From the NCBI GenBank assembly GCA_964509975.1, contig CAZDZO010000023.1, forward strand, positions 1-15,799: a stretch of DNA of 15,799 nucleotides. Reading direction: 5' to 3'. Shown here piece by piece: positions 9,118 to 15,799 of this stretch. Below the pieces are notes generated by a model that worked only from the letters and a program-made list of their open reading frames with translations, had not been told where the DNA came from and made no database searches. A program made the position numbers and the translations under genes. The stretch's first letter is position 1. Each line of letters begins with the position of its first letter. The stretch comes from CAZVBV01 sp964509975 (GTDB lineage Bacteria > Patescibacteriota > Gracilibacteria > UBA4473).

Positions 9118-9464
9118 AAGGGGGAAAACAATAAATTCTAAATAGAAAATGTGAAAAAATTATAAAAACAACAAATCCTTTTTTTGTTGGAGTGGAGTGG
9201 GGAGTGAAAAGAACATTCCCTCTCTCTAACTCTCTCCCAGAGGGAGAGAGAACGTCATTATTCTTTTCAAAATGTTAAATATTAAATTCAAAAGGCATTC
9301 TTCCCCTTTAAATCAAGGGGGAAGGGGGAAAACAATAAATTCTAAATAGAAAATGTGAAAAAATTATAAAAACAACAAATCCTTTTTTTGTTGGAGTGGA
9401 GTGGGGAGTGAAAAGAACATTCCCTCTCTCTAACTCTCTCCCAGAGGGAGAGAGAACGTCATTA
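9107..9464. repeat. 204-bp tandem repeat, about 1.75 units, entering the assembly gap
   Basis: Positions 9107-9260 recur at 9311-9464 with a period of exactly 204 bp: for example aatcaaggggga at 9107 and 9311, and the ggggag block at 9199 and 9403. Each unit joins the 123-bp hairpin repeat to an AT-rich stretch (aataaattctaaatag...) of about 80 bp. The array is interrupted by Ns at 9465, so the true copy number is unknown. No coding potential is seen. Confidence 0.9.
9200..9322. repeat. 123-bp intergenic repeat, copy B
   Basis: Same length and nearly the same sequence as 8396-8518, including both hairpins. It differs in what follows: copy A continues into the 70-bp repeat next to the DUF559 gene, while copy B continues into the AT-rich part of the 204-bp tandem unit. 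Confidence 0.85.
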
Positions 9465-9564
9465 NNNNNNNNNNNNNNNNNNNNNNNNNNNNNNNNNNNN
9501 NNNNNNNNNNNNNNNNNNNNNNNNNNNNNNNNNNNNNNNNNNNNNNNNNNNNNNNNNNNNNNNN
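9465..9564. other. Scaffold gap of exactly 100 Ns
   Basis: The run is exactly 100 N, the conventional placeholder for a gap of unknown size. It lies inside the repeat array: the left side ends in copy C of the 123-bp repeat and the right side begins exactly at the 70-bp repeat. By comparison with copy A, 86 bp would separate these two points. Confidence 0.97.
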
Positions 9565-9634
9565 TGTGAGGTAGTAATCGGTTTTCTTTTTCGAGAAACC
9601 CTTGCGTTGGAGGGGGATATATATCATTCCGATT
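9565..9634. repeat. 70-bp repeat, copy 2
   Basis: It matches 8543-8612 with one difference. Here it runs into ggagcggggag and copy D of the hairpin repeat instead of into a DUF559 gene, so this may be an empty version of the same site. Confidence 0.9.
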
Positions 9635-9640
9635 GGAGCG

Positions 9641-9692
9641 GGGAGTGAAAAGAACATTCCCTCTCTCTAGCTCTCTCCCAGAGGGAGAGAGA
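9641..9692. repeat. Hairpin repeat, copy D (truncated 123-bp repeat)
   Basis: It carries the gggagtgaaaagaac start and the ctctctccc/gggagagag hairpin of the 123-bp repeat, with one changed base (ctagctc for ctaactc), then diverges after gagagagaa. It marks the right end of the repeat cluster. Confidence 0.8.
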
Positions 9693-9754
9693 ATATCGTT
9701 CGGTAGGCAGGCCTTGATGACGGGGATTTTATATTTTCTTAATATTTGTTGAAC

Positions 9755-9784
9755 AAAAAACCCCGAGCAACAAGGCTTGGGGTT
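9755..9784 (-). terminator. Rho-independent terminator, minus strand
   Basis: Read on the minus strand, aaccccaagc (9784-9775) pairs with gctcggggtt (9768-9759) over 10 bp with one G-U pair and a 6-base loop, followed by a run of Ts (9760-9755). The nearest gene upstream on that strand is gene 2, whose stop is 230 bp away at 10017. It may end the gene 2 transcript or belong to an RNA or fragment lost from this spot. Confidence 0.7.
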
Positions 9785-9788
9785 CGAG

Positions 9789-9806
9789 CAGAGTAGATGT
9801 ACTCTG
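9789..9806. repeat. Small hairpin, 7-bp stem
   Basis: cagagta (9789-9795) and tactctg (9800-9806) form a perfect stem with loop gatg. It lies between the minus-strand terminator and the tRNA-like 3' end. Its function is unknown. Confidence 0.45.
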
Positions 9807-9867
9807 GAAATCTTGTCAATTTCGTAGTTATTATAAAGAAAGCTCTTTTTCTTGTTAATTTCTCCTT

Positions 9868-9895
9868 AGGGGTTCGATTCCCCCCGCCTCCACCA
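9868..9895 (+). pseudogene. 3' end of a tmRNA or tRNA (T arm, acceptor 3' strand and CCA); candidate attachment-site remnant
   Basis: The layout is that of the last 28 nt of a tRNA-like 3' end: a T stem with gggg (9869-9872) pairing cccc, the canonical T loop ttcgatt (9873-9879), a 7-nt acceptor strand cgcctcc (9885-9891), discriminator A (9892) and encoded CCA (9893-9895). The outermost T-stem pair (9868/9884) is A-C. The ending GCCTCCACCA after TTCGATTCC is typical of tmRNA (ssrA). The matching 5' acceptor strand (ggaggcg) is not found nearby, and the space where a tmRNA body would lie holds a terminator and intergenic repeats. I infer a 3' fragment, as left at an integration site in an ssrA or tRNA gene. 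Confidence 0.6.
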
Positions 9896-9905
9896 AGACT
9901 TATCT

Positions 9906-9928
9906 ATTGAACAAAAAATGTGTTCAAT
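9906..9928. repeat. Hairpin, 8-bp perfect stem
   Basis: attgaaca (9906-9913) and tgttcaat (9921-9928) are exact reverse complements around a 7-base A-rich loop. It is the outermost of the hairpins stacked between the tRNA-like end and gene 2. Confidence 0.5.
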
Positions 9929-9956
9929 CTTTGAATCGGGGATTTTTGCTCCCCCC

Positions 9957-10000
9957 GATTTTCTGTCATTCAGAAAATCTTCCCCCCTCATGGAGGGGGG
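9957..10000 (-). terminator. Double hairpin behind gene 2, probable transcript end or 3' stabiliser
   Basis: Just after the gene 2 stop (10017), the minus-strand transcript forms a stem from cccccctc/gagggggg (9982-9989 and 9993-10000) with a 3-base loop, then a second perfect 9-bp stem gattttctg/cagaaaatc (9957-9965 and 9971-9979). A further aatcgggg/ccccgatt stem lies next to it. The first stem has no clean U-run after it, so this may protect the 3' end or act as a REP-like element instead of a classical terminator. Confidence 0.5.
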
Positions 10001-10016
10001 ACTAAGGGGGGAGTTT

Positions 10017-13000
10017 TTATTTACAACATGCGAACGCCTTAGAGGTCGCACAGTATCCGACCCCTCCTCGTCCACCTCCAGTAGAATTAAGTTTCCAGAA
10101 GTTTCCGAAGGCCAAGACAGAATTATCGGTCCATCCAACACAGTCATTTGCGGGGATGGCGGCTGGTGCGTATTTAGCTCCTCCGGAAGTGACCCAGACT
10201 TGAGTTGTTCCTCCAACTGACCAGCCTGATAATGTTGTTAGATCTGAAACAGTTGAGATAGTCGTGGTCATTTCTTCTACCGAACAGACGTGAGATCCCG
10301 TGACGGCTGTGTTACAGAGATCGTTCGCGGCTTGGTATCCGACTACTGCGTCGTGTGCGGCATCTCCTGTAGAGGTGGCAGAGACTCCAACGAAGATTCC
10401 AGAATCATTACTCCAGTCATTGGCAGAGACATCTTTACAGTTGGCTCCGTTCTCGTCACAGATTTGTGTGACGTTCATCGTTCCCGCGACGTCCAGCAGT
10501 GCATCAGGAGAAGTGTCTCCGATGCCGACGTTGCCTGTATCTCTTTCAATAGTCATTCTTGTAGTAACTGTGGCTTGATTTCCAGATTTTAAATATATTT
10601 TATTATCTGCACCATCATAAATCCATCTAAACCCATAAGCATCTGTTCCGAAAACTTGGGATACATCAGTAACTTCTAATAAATCTAAAGCTGCATCACT
10701 TTCAGAACTTCCTTTCATTTCTATTCTGGAGTTAGTTCCTGAATACAACGATAATAAGGAAGTAGGACTCGTCGTTCCGATGCCGACGTTGCCACCGTTT
10801 AAAATTGTGACCTTTTCCGTTGGAGCACCACTTTGAGCACCAGTCCAAAAAGAAAATGCTTTTTGGGTAGTGGCTGGATTATGTGCTTGGAACCACATTC
10901 CATTATTTCCATTAGTTCCCATTCCAGTTTTCCAACCATCTCCATCAAAAAATGAAATTTTATCTCCATCAACCCTATTGCTGGGAGTTCCTGGGTCACT
11001 ATAACCTCCCCCTTGAGTAATTACTCTTACAGAATTATAAGTTCCTCCAGCCCCGATAGTTAAATTAGCGTCAGGACTCGTCGTCCCGATACCGACGTTG
11101 CCACCATCTACAATTAATCCATAACCAGCTCCATTAGTATCTAAATATAAAGTTGTTCCACTTCCTTCATTATCAATATTTAAAACATCTCCAGAAGAAC
11201 CAGCATTTGCCATATCAAGCTGGACTAATGCGGCAGCACCTGAACCAGTATAAATTCCTGAACCTTGAACTTCTAACGCTGTTCTAGAAGTTGCAGCACT
11301 ATCTACAAATAAAGCTCTGCCGTTTCCATTTTGGTCTATAAAGACATTATCACCTGTTCCATCTTGTTGAAATTTAACTAAATTTTGGTCATCTCCAGAA
11401 TTGTCTTGTCTAACCTCCATAAGACGACTATCTGTTGAACCACTATCTAAATCTCTATATAAATTAAAACCTTTTCCTGTTGTTTGAGTTTGAACAATAT
11501 TTAATGTGCTGTCTGGACTCGTCGTCCCGATACCGACGTATCCGTCATCAGCAAAGAATGCATATCCAGAGAAGTCATCATTTCCAATCTTCATCCCAGC
11601 TGCACTGATTGCTTGAATATTTGTACCGTAGTAGGTTCCTCCTGCATCAAGTCGAAGGTTTCCAGAAGCTCCTCCTGCAATATGAAGTTTCTCACTCGGA
11701 CTCGTCGTCCCGATGCCTACGTTGCCCCCTGTATCTATTGTTAAAACAGTTGCAGATTCTTGTAAGCCTGTTCCAATTTTAAATTTATTAGCATCATCAT
11801 TATCAATTCTCATTCTCCATCTTTGTTCATCTGTTAAAAGCATATCTAGGATAACATCTCCAATCCCATCTTGTTCTAATAAAAAGTTACCTAAAGCTCC
11901 ATCAGTTACATCATTATTTAAATAAGAGACTAATTTTGACGCTGGACTCGTCGTCCCGATGCCGACGTTGCCTGTTGTATCTATAACCAATCTAGCATCA
12001 GTATTTAAATCATTAGAACTTGCTATTTTAAATTTATCACTATCAGAATTATCTATTCCTGTAACCCATCTAGTTGTATCAGTTAATAAATATTGAATTA
12101 TAGAATCTCCTGCCCCATCTTGTTCTATTGTTAATCCAACAGTTGTATCTGCTAATGCATTATCTTCATAAATATTTAATGTAGACCTCGGACTCGTCGT
12201 CCCGATACCGACGTTGCCTGAATCATCTAAATACATAACATCCGTAACTGTTCCACTTTGCATTGTACTAAAAGTCATAGAACCATCTTCAGAGTCAGCA
12301 GTATTAGATTCAATTGTTGATTTAATTCTTGCATAAGTGTCAATCGCTCCACCACTATCATCCATTGCAAAATCCAACCACCCCGCCCAAGTATTAGTAT
12401 TCGTATCTCTATGCAACCTTAATAATTGATGACCAGTATTAGAAACATCCAATTTATAATCAGGACTCGTCGTTCCGATGCCGACGTTGCCGTCGCTGTC
12501 TATCCTAACCCGTTCCACATTAGCTGTATTAAAAGTTATATTTCCTGCAAACTCATTATCAAATTGAATATTTCCTCCATTACTATTACGAAGAAGAATA
12601 TCTCCCGTTCCTGTATTTCTTATATATTGTGTTCCAACAGAATTATCAATAAACATATGACCTCCATCGTGATTTAATGATGCTTGTTGGCTATCCCCGA
12701 CATAAAGTTTTCCTGTATTTGAATCTAAAGAAATATTTCCAGCAACTTCTAAATCATAATCTGGACTCGTCGTCCCGATGCCGACATTGCCGCTTACTAC
12801 TCTTAACCCTTCAACACCACCTGATACTAAACCTATATTATCTGCACTAGGAAACCAAATCCCCGTATTATCATCATCTTTTTTATATATTGCTGGGTTA
12901 GCTAAACTTCCACTAGTTCCTATTCTAGTTCTATCGCCCAAGAAAGCATTCCCTGAAGTTTTAATATCCCCTACAATTTCTAATTCTTCTGACGGACTCG

Positions 13001-15799
13001 TCGTCCCGATACCGACGTTGCCACCGCTTGGATTTATCGCTAAATTATAAGCGGTATTAGAGAGTATATTCCTTGATTGGATATAAGAAATTGATGCCCT
13101 ATCTTGTCCTAATTCCAATACCATATTACCTCCACCAGTATCTCCAATCACAACTGCACCATTTGGCGTTGTACCTCCTATTGTTTGACTTGCTTTATCT
13201 ATATGTAACTTACTGGACGGACTCGTCGTCCCGATGCCGACGTTGCCTGAGTTTGTTATTCTAATCCTATCCTCGACATCTCCAGTCCCAAAAGATAAAC
13301 CTACTCCACTAGCTCCAGTTAAATGTCCTATTGCATCAGCAGAATTATATCTTAAACGTATTCTTTCTCCTGCATTAGTTGAGTCCCCACCTATTGCGAC
13401 ATTATTAGAATAAATTATTCCATTTACTTCCAATTTATCCCCTGGACTCGTCGTCCCGATGCCGATGTTGCCATTAGTTGCTAAAATAGTTAATTTATCT
13501 GCTCCTCCAGTTCTTAATCTTAAATCATGAGCTGAACTTGTTCCCATTGTTGCAACAGAATTACCCGAAGCTAATCTTAATGTTACATTATTAGTTGTGT
13601 CCTTAATCTTTAAGTCTGGTGTGTCTGCACTTTCTAATTCTAAAAGAGCGTCTGGACTAGTAGTCCCAATCCCAACATTCCCTCCATTATTAAATGTCAA
13701 ATGTCTTCCCGCTGAACTTGAAAAATCAAAATTATTAGTAGCTGCATTATAAGAAAGATTTAACACTTGTCCTGCATCAGAAGAAGTAGACCATTCTTGC
13801 AAAGTTGCAGTTCCTGATTGGTCATGTATTTCCAACTTAGCCCCAGGACTATCAGTCCCTATTCCAACATTCCCTCCATTCAATAAAGTCATCTGAGTTG
13901 AAGCTCCCCCATCTGTACTAAAGTGAATATCATTAGCAGCATTTCTAATAACAAGGTCTCCAGCAGAATCATATTGAGTGAATTGCCCAGAACCATGAGA
14001 AAGAGCAATTGAAACTTCATCAGACCCACGACCTAAAAGTAATCTTACAAAGTTTGCATCATTTCCACTCTTTAATTTAATTGCAGTATTTGCAGCTGAA
14101 GCTGGTTGAACATGTAATAATTTATCTGGACTACTAGTCCCAATCCCAATATTTGTTCCACTATCATAAATAGATCCCGTCACGAGTTTGGTTCCATTAT
14201 CTCGCGGGACGTATCCTGTCGTCACATCATTCGCGATGTAGCCTTCGACAGTGGCTTCGGTGATTTGTGTGTCGGTTCCCCAGACACCGGCTCCAGAACC
14301 GTCTGATTTCCAGACCTGTCCAGAAGTTCCGGCAGTGGTGATGAAGTTGCTTCCATATTGCACCTTTGTTGCGGTGAGTGTCCCATCAGAGAGATCGGTG
14401 AGATCGGCATCAAGTCCTTGGTAGATAGCCGAAAGATCCGGAATATCTCCACTCGAAAGAGGGGAGTCAATCCAGGCCGATCCATTGTATTGTAAAATAT
14501 CTCCGCTGGCCGCAGAAACAAGAGCGACATCAGAGAGACCAGAGAGACTAACTCCCACGAAGGCATTGGCCGTCACAGTTCCGGAAACCGTTGCGTCACC
14601 GGTCACGGCTATCTTTTCGTTTTGAGTGCCCCCGAGTCCATCGGCTTCGCTGTAGACTTTGAGTACGGACGCGGAGTCAATTGAGAAGTTGTAACTTTGC
14701 TCGGTTCCAGATGTTGGGGTACTAGAGACGGGCATGTTTACGAGGGAGACGGCTCCACTGTCCTCTGCTAAGGAGAGGGTTCCGATATTGAGGTTGCCTC
14801 CGATTTCAATTTCATCATTGGCATTTACCTTAAACATATTCACGACCCCCGTTCCAGCACTATTGGCTCCGGAGATCCACATGTTGTTTGGTGTTTGAAT
14901 GTAATCAGATGTGCCTTCTACGAGTCGGAGCATTTCCACTCCTCCCGCGATGAGAGAGAGGGAGTCGGCTTCGGCATGTCCTATTCCCGTATCAGTATCT
15001 GTAGCAGAAGGGTGAATATTTGGTTGAATATTAGAAGGCGTAAACGCTCGCATCATTGGTCTTGTGGAGCCACCACTTCCGGCAGCAATTCCTCCTGCGA
15101 TAAAGGACGCAGAATGAGTTCCATTCATTGATACAAGGAGTGTGTCGTCACTAGCTTCATAAAATCCACTGTCTCCATCCCCAAAGGCGAGAGCTGGGGT
15201 TCCAGAGGTTCCTATAATTCCTGCTGGTCCGATAATTACTTGATCGGTTGTTGCGGTTCCGGTTTCCTTGAGTCGGAGCATTTCTTTTGATCCGGCGATG
15301 AGGGAGAGTTGGTCGTCAGCGGCTTTTCCGATACCTGTTTCAACATCGCCTAGAAACGTATGAACGGGATTTGTTGCAGAAGAAACAGAGCTTCCAAGAG
15401 CAAACCCTCCAGAAACACCACCATCAATAATTTGTCCATATATTCGGAATCGATTTGTCCCAGCTATTGAGGCAACCAAAACATCATCCGAACTCTCATA
15501 CAACCCCGTATCTCCATCACCGAAGGCGAGTGTCGGAGTGGCATTATGAGCCCCCGGGGTTTCACTCAGCGTGATAGGAGTGGCTGTCGTTGCGCCTCGT
15601 CCGGTGACGGTGGCGAGGGTATCTGATTCTGCGGCAATATTAAGATTCGTGAGACCTGCTCCATCTCCGACGAACGCAGTGGCGGTGACGGTTCCCGCAA
15701 CTTCGAGTTTTGTTGATGGGGTGGCGTCGCCGATGCCGACGTTGCCAGTAGGATCGATTCGCATTCGTTCAGCTCCATTGCCCGTTCCAAAAGTTAAAT
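10017..15799 (-). CDS. Giant VGIG-repeat protein, fibre/adhesin-like (gene 2; 5' end off the right edge)
   Basis: The frame ends at TAA 10017-10019 and is open to the right edge, with 1926 residues visible. Met at 15764 is internal: 11 more in-frame codons (LTFGTGNGAER) precede it. Order from the N-terminal side: scaffold module KLEVAGTVTATAFVGDG; two or three copies of TPTLAFGDGD(T/S)G(F/L)YE(S/A)SDD with LSLIAG...EMLRL; a tail-fibre-like linker GDILQYNGSAW and SGQVWKSDGSGAGVWGTD; then VGIG modules of 60-140 residues (GGNVGIGTTSP); finally a Cys-containing C-terminal domain of about 160 residues ending YCATSKAFACCK. The family fold is expected to be beta-rich and fibrous. No peptidase S74 self-cleaving chaperone is seen at the C-terminus. 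It lies on the same strand as gene 1 and is its paralogue. Surface attachment or host contact is inferred; the N-terminus and any signal peptide are not visible. Confidence 0.9.
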   Translation of the reverse strand, partial: LTFGTGNGAERMRIDPTGNVGIGDATPSTKLEVAGTVTATAFVGDGAGLTNLNIAAESDTLATVTGRGATTATPITLSETPGAHNATPTLAFGDGDTGLYESSDDVLVASIAGTNRFRIYGQIIDGGVSGGFALGSSVSSATNPVHTFLGDVETGIGKAADDQLSLIAGSKEMLRLKETGTATTDQVIIGPAGIIGTSGTPALAFGDGDSGFYEASDDTLLVSMNGTHSASFIAGGIAAGSGGSTRPMMRAFTPSNIQPNIHPSATDTDTGIGHAEADSLSLIAGGVEMLRLVEGTSDYIQTPNNMWISGANSAGTGVVNMFKVNANDEIEIGGNLNIGTLSLAEDSGAVSLVNMPVSSTPTSGTEQSYNFSIDSASVLKVYSEADGLGGTQNEKIAVTGDATVSGTVTANAFVGVSLSGLSDVALVSAASGDILQYNGSAWIDSPLSSGDIPDLSAIYQGLDADLTDLSDGTLTATKVQYGSNFITTAGTSGQVWKSDGSGAGVWGTDTQITEATVEGYIANDVTTGYVPRDNGTKLVTGSIYDSGTNIGIGTSSPDKLLHVQPASAANTAIKLKSGNDANFVRLLLGRGSDEVSIALSHGSGQFTQYDSAGDLVIRNAANDIHFSTDGGASTQMTLLNGGNVGIGTDSPGAKLEIHDQSGTATLQEWSTSSDAGQVLNLSYNAATNNFDFSSSAGRHLTFNNGGNVGIGTTSPDALLELESADTPDLKIKDTTNNVTLRLASGNSVATMGTSSAHDLRLRTGGADKLTILATNGNIGIGTTSPGDKLEVNGIIYSNNVAIGGDSTNAGERIRLRYNSADAIGHLTGASGVGLSFGTGDVEDRIRITNSGNVGIGTTSPSSKLHIDKASQTIGGTTPNGAVVIGDTGGGNMVLELGQDRASISYIQSRNILSNTAYNLAINPSGGNVGIGTTSPSEELEIVGDIKTSGNAFLGDRTRIGTSGSLANPAIYKKDDDNTGIWFPSADNIGLVSGGVEGLRVVSGNVGIGTTSPDYDLEVAGNISLDSNTGKLYVGDSQQASLNHDGGHMFIDNSVGTQYIRNTGTGDILLRNSNGGNIQFDNEFAGNITFNTANVERVRIDSDGNVGIGTTSPDYKLDVSNTGHQLLRLHRDTNTNTWAGWLDFAMDDSGGAIDTYARIKSTIESNTADSEDGSMTFSTMQSGTVTDVMYLDDSGNVGIGTTSPRSTLNIYEDNALADTTVGLTIEQDGAGDSIIQYLLTDTTRWVTGIDNSDSDKFKIASSNDLNTDARLVIDTTGNVGIGTTSPASKLVSYLNNDVTDGALGNFLLEQDGIGDVILDMLLTDEQRWRMRIDNDDANKFKIGTGLQESATVLTIDTGGNVGIGTTSPSEKLHIAGGASGNLRLDAGGTYYGTNIQAISAAGMKIGNDDFSGYAFFADDGYVGIGTTSPDSTLNIVQTQTTGKGFNLYRDLDSGSTDSRLMEVRQDNSGDDQNLVKFQQDGTGDNVFIDQNGNGRALFVDSAATSRTALEVQGSGIYTGSGAAALVQLDMANAGSSGDVLNIDNEGSGTTLYLDTNGAGYGLIVDGGNVGIGTTSPDANLTIGAGGTYNSVRVITQGGGYSDPGTPSNRVDGDKISFFDGDGWKTGMGTNGNNGMWFQAHNPATTQKAFSFWTGAQSGAPTEKVTILNGGNVGIGTTSPTSLLSLYSGTNSRIEMKGSSESDAALDLLEVTDVSQVFGTDAYGFRWIYDGADNKIYLKSGNQATVTTRMTIERDTGNVGIGDTSPDALLDVAGTMNVTQICDENGANCKDVSANDWSNDSGIFVGVSATSTGDAAHDAVVGYQAANDLCNTAVTGSHVCSVEEMTTTISTVSDLTTLSGWSVGGTTQVWVTSGGAKYAPAAIPANDCVGWTDNSVLAFGNFWKLNSTGGGRGGVGYCATSKAFACCK
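10020..10500 (-). other. Cys-containing C-terminal domain of gene 2
   Basis: After the last VGIG motif the chain reads ICDENGANCKDVSANDW, then GYQAANDLCNTAVTGSHVCS, NDCVGWTDN, GVGYCATSKAFACCK. It holds 8 cysteines, including a terminal Cys-Cys-Lys, while the repeat region has almost none. The pattern GSHVC...W...NDCVGWT...YC...ACC resembles small secreted disulfide-bonded, possibly lectin-like end domains. A receptor-binding or capping tip is inferred. I cannot name the family with certainty. Confidence 0.6.
10508..15746 (-). repeat. Array of 16 VGIG motifs in gene 2
   Basis: Motif blocks begin near + positions 10508, 10767, 11073, 11516, 11699, 11943, 12189, 12463, 12763, 12994, 13219, 13443, 13653, 13847, 14128 and 15718; a diverged GNLNIGTLSL lies near 14780. 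Most copies use the GC-rich DNA version. Copies at 13653, 13847 and 14128 use the AT-richer version, next to one another. One copy is DGYVGIG (near 11516) and two are NIGIG. Confidence 0.9.
15480..15746 (-). repeat. Shared scaffold module, gene 2 copy
   Basis: It encodes STKLEVAGTVTATAFVGDG, ESDTLATVTGRGATT, then TPTLAFGDGDTGLYESSDD. It is the gene 2 counterpart of 190-490. The following segments at 15260-15530 and 14911-15200 repeat the DTGIG...LSLIAG...EMLRL theme, which also occurs at the left edge (1-60). Confidence 0.85.

Noticed and set aside
9430..9657. A minus-strand open frame across the N gap
   Set aside because: It spans 100 unknown bases and consists otherwise of hairpin repeat sequence.
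9565..9895. A complete tmRNA or tRNA gene on the plus strand
   Set aside because: No 5' acceptor strand complementary to cgcctcc, no D-arm or anticodon arm, and no tag-peptide frame could be found; the space is taken up by repeats and a minus-strand terminator.
9866..10220. Open frames on both strands over the 3' end of gene 2 and its trailer
   Set aside because: They overlap the Cys-rich C-terminus of gene 2 in other frames and have no recognisable features.
27..15131. Many plus-strand open frames of 60-180 codons opposite the giant genes, such as 4035-4574 and 5436-5702
   Set aside because: They are antisense to the repeat proteins, and their recurring VVPIPTLP-type peptides are just the VGIG motif DNA read on the other strand. 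The minus-strand frames are long, continuous and family-like.
15566..15764. Met at 15764 as the true start of gene 2
   Set aside because: The frame stays open to the right edge with module-like sequence (LTFGTGNGAER) before this Met, and there is no signal peptide or ribosome site.
10017..15799. Alternative genetic code (UGA read as Gly, as in Gracilibacteria and Absconditabacteria)
   Set aside because: The frame is fully open in the standard code and no in-frame UGA is needed to extend either giant gene.

Overview
The window is dominated by two very large minus-strand genes for modular, repeat-rich surface or fibre-like proteins. Both are cut by a window edge. Gene 1 starts at 8206 and runs off the left edge. 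Gene 2 enters from the right edge and stops at 10017. Both are built from dozens of modules that end in the motif G-N-V-G-I-G-T-T-S-P, a hallmark of phage tail-fibre-like and giant surface proteins that are abundant in Candidatus Patescibacteria (CPR) genomes and metagenomes. The standard bacterial code fits, because TGG encodes Trp and no in-frame TGA needs reassignment. The protein style, AT-leaning composition and REP-like intergenic hairpins around a DUF559 gene suggest an uncultivated patescibacterium or a similar small-genome environmental bacterium. The lineage is an inference; no marker gene is present.

Layout, left to right. 1-8206 (-): gene 1, 5' complete, at least 2735 codons, with a signal peptide, a Cys-rich head of about 150 residues, then 29 VGIG motifs in one unbroken frame. 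8207-10016: a 1.8 kb intergenic region with a weak gene 1 promoter, hairpin-forming repeats, one small DUF559 endonuclease-like gene (8611-8988, -), a 204-bp tandem repeat that runs into a 100-N scaffold gap (9465-9564), a minus-strand rho-independent terminator (9755-9784), a fragment that looks like the 3' end of a tmRNA or tRNA including CCA (9868-9895, +), and several hairpins behind gene 2. 10017-15799 (-): gene 2, 3' complete, 1926 codons in the window, 16 VGIG motifs and a Cys-rich C-terminal domain.

The two giant genes are paralogues. The last module of gene 1 at the left edge and the modules of gene 2 at the right edge share sequence closely at the DNA level. The VGIG motif itself is conserved as DNA (about 29 bp, many copies identical), while the segments between copies differ. 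This points to recent spread of the motif by recombination or conversion. The most interesting parts are this DNA-level cassette organisation, the DUF559 gene nested in a hairpin repeat array, and the isolated tmRNA/tRNA-like 3' end, which may be an integration scar. Because a gap lies between the two genes, their adjacency depends on scaffolding.
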